Assembly: GCA_002473085.1 (NCBI GenBank)
Contig: DKTP01000130.1
Location: forward strand, 1-21,886
Length of the DNA stretch: 21,886 nucleotides
Reading direction: 5' to 3'
Origin: Anaerolineales bacterium UBA7227
Lineage (GTDB): Bacteria > Chloroflexota > Anaerolineae > Anaerolineales > Villigracilaceae
Shown here: piece after piece, positions 19,132-21,886 of the stretch
Position numbering within the stretch: the stretch's first letter is position 1
How the letters are laid out: every line of letters starts with the position of its first letter
Made by a program: the position numbers and the translations under genes
Notes under the pieces: model-generated
Database searches by the model: none
What the model was told of the DNA's origin: nothing
Seen by the model: the letters and a program-made list of their open reading frames with translations, nothing else

Positions 19132-20018
19132 TGTCCCAGCTTTTCGGCGGGATCGAAGCGGGCGGGACAAAGTTCATCTGTATCGTCGCCAGCGGCCCCG
19201 ACCGCATCGTCGAGCAGGCGCGCATCCCCACTACCACGCCCGAAGAAACGCTGCGAAAGACCGTCGAATTTTTCCAACCCTTCGTTACCGCGCGGCAGGT
19301 CGACTCCATCGGCGTCGCCTGCTTCGGCCCCGTTGACCTGAATCCCGACTCGCCCACATACGGCCACATCACTTCGACGCCGAAACCCCATTGGAGCAAC
19401 ACGGATGTGCGCGGCGTCATCCAGCGCGCGCTGCGCGTCGAGATCGCGTTCGACAACGACGTCAACGGCGCGGCGCTGGGCGAGTTCAAATGGGGCGCGA
19501 ACCGGGGCTGCGACCCGTCGCTCTATCTCACCATCGGGACGGGAATCGGCGGCGGATACATCCTGAACGGACGCCCGCTCGCGGGGATGCTCGCCCCCGA
19601 GATGGGACACATCCGCATCCCCCACGACCGCGCGCGGGATCCCTTTCCCGGCAACTGTCCCTTCCACAGAGATTGCTTCGAGGGCCTCGCCAACGGCCCC
19701 GCAATCCAGGCCCGCTTCGGGTCGCGCGGCGAAGCGATCCCCGACGACGATCCCTTCTGGGACGTGGAAGCCGAATACGTCGCCGCCGCGCTGGTCAACT
19801 ACATCCTGACCCTGTCTCCAAAGCGGATCGTCCTCGGCGGCGGCGTGATGCGCAGGGAATATCTCTTCCCGAAGATTCGGCGCAACGTCCAGGCGCTTCT
19901 CAACGGCTACGTCGTCCATCCCAACGTCCTGGCGGACGTGGACGGCTACATCGTCCCGCCCGCGCTGGGACATCTTTCGGGCAGTCTCGGCGCGGTCGCG
20001 CTGGCGCAGACCGGATAA
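19131..20018 (+). CDS. ROK family sugar kinase, fructokinase-like
   Basis: 295 residues. The phosphate-binding start is FGGIEAGGTKFICIV; the substrate region is DNDVNGAALGEF; ROK signatures are LTIGTGIGGGYI and PEMGHIRIPHD (the E-x-G-H site); the zinc-binding segment is GNCPFHRDCFEGLANGPAI. This pattern, including TSTPKPHW, matches the bacterial ROK fructokinase group, which phosphorylates D-fructose with ATP; related members use mannose or glucose, so specificity is a prediction. The TAATG overlap with rsfS shows coupling. It ends 42 bp before the ABC exporter gene. Confidence 0.93.
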   Translation: MSQLFGGIEAGGTKFICIVASGPDRIVEQARIPTTTPEETLRKTVEFFQPFVTARQVDSIGVACFGPVDLNPDSPTYGHITSTPKPHWSNTDVRGVIQRALRVEIAFDNDVNGAALGEFKWGANRGCDPSLYLTIGTGIGGGYILNGRPLAGMLAPEMGHIRIPHDRARDPFPGNCPFHRDCFEGLANGPAIQARFGSRGEAIPDDDPFWDVEAEYVAAALVNYILTLSPKRIVLGGGVMRREYLFPKIRRNVQALLNGYVVHPNVLADVDGYIVPPALGHLSGSLGAVALAQTG

Positions 20019-20060
20019 AAACCGCGGCCGCGCGTTGACCGCCGCCTGACACCTGCCCTC

Positions 20061-21886
20061 ATGCACTGCCGACTCCTCTCCCTCACCCGCGACGCGCGTT
20101 TCCCCCTCCTCTCCACGATCCTCTCTGGACTTCTGGCCGGATGGCTGACCATCGGACAGGCCTGGCTCCTCAGCCGCGTCGTGGACGGCGTCTTCCTGCG
20201 GGGACAGTCGCTCGCGCAGGCGCTGAATCCGCTGACGCTGATCCTCGTCGTCATCGGCGGCCGCGCCCTGTTGACGTGGCTCAGCGAGGTCTCCGCCAAC
20301 GCGGTCGCGGTGCGCGTCAAAACCGACCTGCGCCAGCGTCTCTTCGCGCACATCCTCCGCCTGGGTCCCGCCTACGCGCGCGGACAACGCACGGGCGAGC
20401 TGACCGCGGCCGCCGTCGAGGGGATCGAAGCGCTGGACGCGTACTTCAGCCAGTACCTGCCGCAACTCGTCATCGCCGCGCTCTTCCCGATCTCCATCCT
20501 CGTTTTCGTCTTCCCTATTGACCTGCTTTCTGGAATCGTTTTCCTCGTCACCGCGCCGTTGATCCCGTTCTTCATGATCATGATCGGCAAGGGCGCGGAG
20601 ATCGTCACCAAGCGCCAATACGAGACTCTGCGCCTGCTCAGCGCGCACTTTCTTGACAGCCTTCAGGGACTGACCACGCTCAAACTCTTCGGCCAATCCA
20701 AAGCGCAGACGAAGACCATCGCGCGCGTCAGCGACCAGTTCCGCGACGCGACCTTGCAGATCCTGCGGATCACCTTCCTGTCCGCGCTGGCGCTCGAATT
20801 GCTGTCCACGCTCAGCGTCGCCATCATCGCCGTCGAGATCGGTTTCCGCCTGCTGTACCACCGCATGGAGTTCCAGCCCGCGCTCTTCCTGCTGGTGCTG
20901 GCTCCCGAATTCTACATGCCCCTGCGCGCCCTCGGCGCCCGCTTCCACGCGGGGATGAACGGCACGACCGCCGCGAAGCGGATCTATGAGATTTTGGATA
21001 CAGAGAGCAGAGAACAGAGAATAGAGAGCAGTCAAACTTCTTCCAACGGCTCGCCATTCTCTACCCTCTATTTATCCAATCTCTCTTATACTTACCCCGG
21101 CGAATCCACGCCCGCGCTGGAGAACATCAACCTCACCATCAAACACGGACAGCGCGTCGCCCTCGTCGGCAGGACCGGCGCGGGGAAATCCACGCTGGTC
21201 AATTTACTTTTGGGATTCATCAAACCGTCTTCTGGAAAAATCACTTTTGGAACCAAAGTTCAGAATTCAAAATTCAAACTTCAGAATTATATTTCCTGGG
21301 TCCCCCAACGCCCGTACATTTTCCACGACACCCTCGCCGCCAACATCCGCCTCGGAAAAGCGGACGCGACCGATGCCGAAGTGACCGCCGCCGCGCGGGC
21401 CGCGCGCCTGCACGATTTCATCGAGACGCTTCCCGAAAAATACGAGACCGTCGTCGGCGAAGGCGGCGCGCGTCTCTCCAGCGGACAGGCGCAGCGTCTC
21501 GCCCTCGCCCGCGCCTTCCTCAGGGACGCGCCGCTGCTCATCCTCGACGAACCCACCTCCAGTCTCGACCCAGAGACCGAAGCCCTGCTCGAAGAGTCCA
21601 CGCGGCAGTTGATGGAAGGCCGCGCCGTCCTCGTCATCGCGCACCGTCTCAATACCATCTTCCAATCCGACCACATCGTCGTCCTCGACCAGGGCAGGAT
21701 CGTCGAGCAAGGCACGCATCGCGAACTTCTCGCGCAAAACGGCCTGTATGCCAGCATGGTAAAGACATACGAGTCGCAGGTTGCAAGTACCGAGTTGCAA
21801 GTTGAAAACCTTCCGTCGCCAACACCACAACAACCCTCCAACCCCCAATCTCCAACCGCCAATCTCCAATTACCAATCTCCAATTA
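20061..21886 (+). CDS. cydD: CydD-like ABC exporter, fused membrane and ATPase domains (3' end outside window)
   Basis: 608 codons are visible with no stop before the window edge. The six-span exporter domain begins STILSGLLAGWLTIGQAWLL and SRVVDGVFL, characteristic of CydD, the subunit that with CydC exports cysteine/glutathione for cytochrome bd assembly. The ATPase domain has Walker A GRTGAGKST (370-378), the signature LSSGQAQR, Walker B LLILDEP and the H-loop in VIAHRLNTIF. Three stretches match simple DNA repeats: the inter-domain linker (21000-21031), a segment after Walker A (21258-21290) and the tail after SMVKTYESQ (21775-21886). All stay in frame. No clear ribosome site precedes the ATG. 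A cydC gene, if present, lies beyond the window. Confidence 0.88.
   Translation, partial: MHCRLLSLTRDARFPLLSTILSGLLAGWLTIGQAWLLSRVVDGVFLRGQSLAQALNPLTLILVVIGGRALLTWLSEVSANAVAVRVKTDLRQRLFAHILRLGPAYARGQRTGELTAAAVEGIEALDAYFSQYLPQLVIAALFPISILVFVFPIDLLSGIVFLVTAPLIPFFMIMIGKGAEIVTKRQYETLRLLSAHFLDSLQGLTTLKLFGQSKAQTKTIARVSDQFRDATLQILRITFLSALALELLSTLSVAIIAVEIGFRLLYHRMEFQPALFLLVLAPEFYMPLRALGARFHAGMNGTTAAKRIYEILDTESREQRIESSQTSSNGSPFSTLYLSNLSYTYPGESTPALENINLTIKHGQRVALVGRTGAGKSTLVNLLLGFIKPSSGKITFGTKVQNSKFKLQNYISWVPQRPYIFHDTLAANIRLGKADATDAEVTAAARAARLHDFIETLPEKYETVVGEGGARLSSGQAQRLALARAFLRDAPLLILDEPTSSLDPETEALLEESTRQLMEGRAVLVIAHRLNTIFQSDHIVVLDQGRIVEQGTHRELLAQNGLYASMVKTYESQVASTELQVENLPSPTPQQPSNPQSPTANLQLPISN
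21000..21031. repeat. Simple-sequence repeat inside the CydD-like gene (linker)
   Basis: A purine-rich AGAGAGCAG / AGAACAGAGA stretch; AGAGAGCAG occurs at 21002-21010 and 21023-21031. It encodes TESREQRIESS between the membrane and ATPase domains. Confidence 0.7.
21258..21290. repeat. Simple-sequence repeat inside the CydD-like ATPase domain
   Basis: TTCAGAATT occurs twice (21259-21267 and 21280-21288) around AATTCAAA units. The stretch encodes KVQNSKFKLQN just before the ISWVPQRP Q-loop and differs sharply in composition from the G+C-rich flanks. Confidence 0.7.
21775..21886. repeat. Repeat-derived 3' tail of the CydD-like gene
   Basis: GTTGCAAGT occurs at 21780-21788 and 21794-21802. Three CCAATCTCCAA units follow at 21845-21855, 21859-21869 and 21873-21883. 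The 13-mer ATTACCAATCTCC (21869-21881) is found inverted at 8928-8940 at the end of another coding gene. The repeat runs off the window. Confidence 0.8.

Noticed and set aside
19077..21035. A 652-codon open frame on the minus strand
   Set aside because: It lies antisense to the ROK kinase and the CydD-like gene, both of which have clear motifs. Its low-complexity Arg/Asp/Glu/Gly-rich translation is typical of an antisense frame in G+C-rich coding DNA.
1..21886. CRISPR array or insertion sequence
   Set aside because: No regularly spaced direct repeats with unique spacers, and no transposase-like frame or terminal inverted repeats with target duplication were seen; the repeats present are short simple or palindromic units.

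Overview
The window looks like a chromosomal segment from an Anaerolineae-type member of the Chloroflexota. That is inferred from the gene families and their sequence style (twin-arginine L,D-transpeptidase, DUF3105/DUF2085 proteins, many short Ala/Pro-rich lipoproteins, G+C-rich codon use) and from short simple-sequence repeats scattered between and inside genes. It cannot be proved without a database search. There is no CRISPR array, prophage or intact transposon.

Region 1 (1-7763) is a copper/redox-flavoured cell-envelope island. A leftward operon runs multicopper oxidase, YtkA/FixH-like lipoprotein, DUF3105 protein, small membrane protein, DUF2085 membrane protein, and a NarL-type response regulator cut by the window edge. 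Leftward of a divergent promoter lie a Cys-rich unknown protein and a zinc-ribbon/YHS pair. Rightward lies an operon of a membrane protein with a CC-x-HH motif, a lipoprotein, a Tat-exported Rieske-like protein, a DUF2933 membrane peptide and an L,D-transpeptidase, closed by a 19-bp perfect hairpin. Three copies of one palindrome (TAGGC-N6-GCCTA) sit upstream of these units. In all three, the palindrome centre is exactly 54.5 bp from a TANNNT -10 hexamer. This is the strongest undescribed signal in the window: an apparent small regulon with a fixed activator-promoter geometry.

Region 2 (7764-14750) begins with a low-G+C gap holding a 36-codon fragment of a ComM/YifB-type gene. Then come a membrane protein built of two 120-residue repeats and a TetR-led ABC efflux operon: TetR, two FtsX-type permeases, a LolD/MacB-type ATPase and two paralogous membrane-fusion adaptors. 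The TetR gene has a consensus sigma-70 promoter overlapped by two tandem operators.

Region 3 (14750-21886) is housekeeping and regulatory: galactokinase (leftward), tRNA-Val(CAC), an ECF sigma factor with a short soluble ZAS-type partner, a DUF1684 protein (leftward), a stand-alone receiver protein, RNA 2',3'-cyclic phosphodiesterase, ribosome silencing factor RsfS (probably starting at CTG), a ROK fructokinase-like sugar kinase, and a CydD-like ABC exporter running off the right edge. Several genes have a -10 hexamer only 5-7 bp before the start codon, suggesting leaderless mRNAs. Three terminators share one CCAGGTT core. Simple repeats are read in frame inside at least the CydD-like gene and the duplicated membrane protein.
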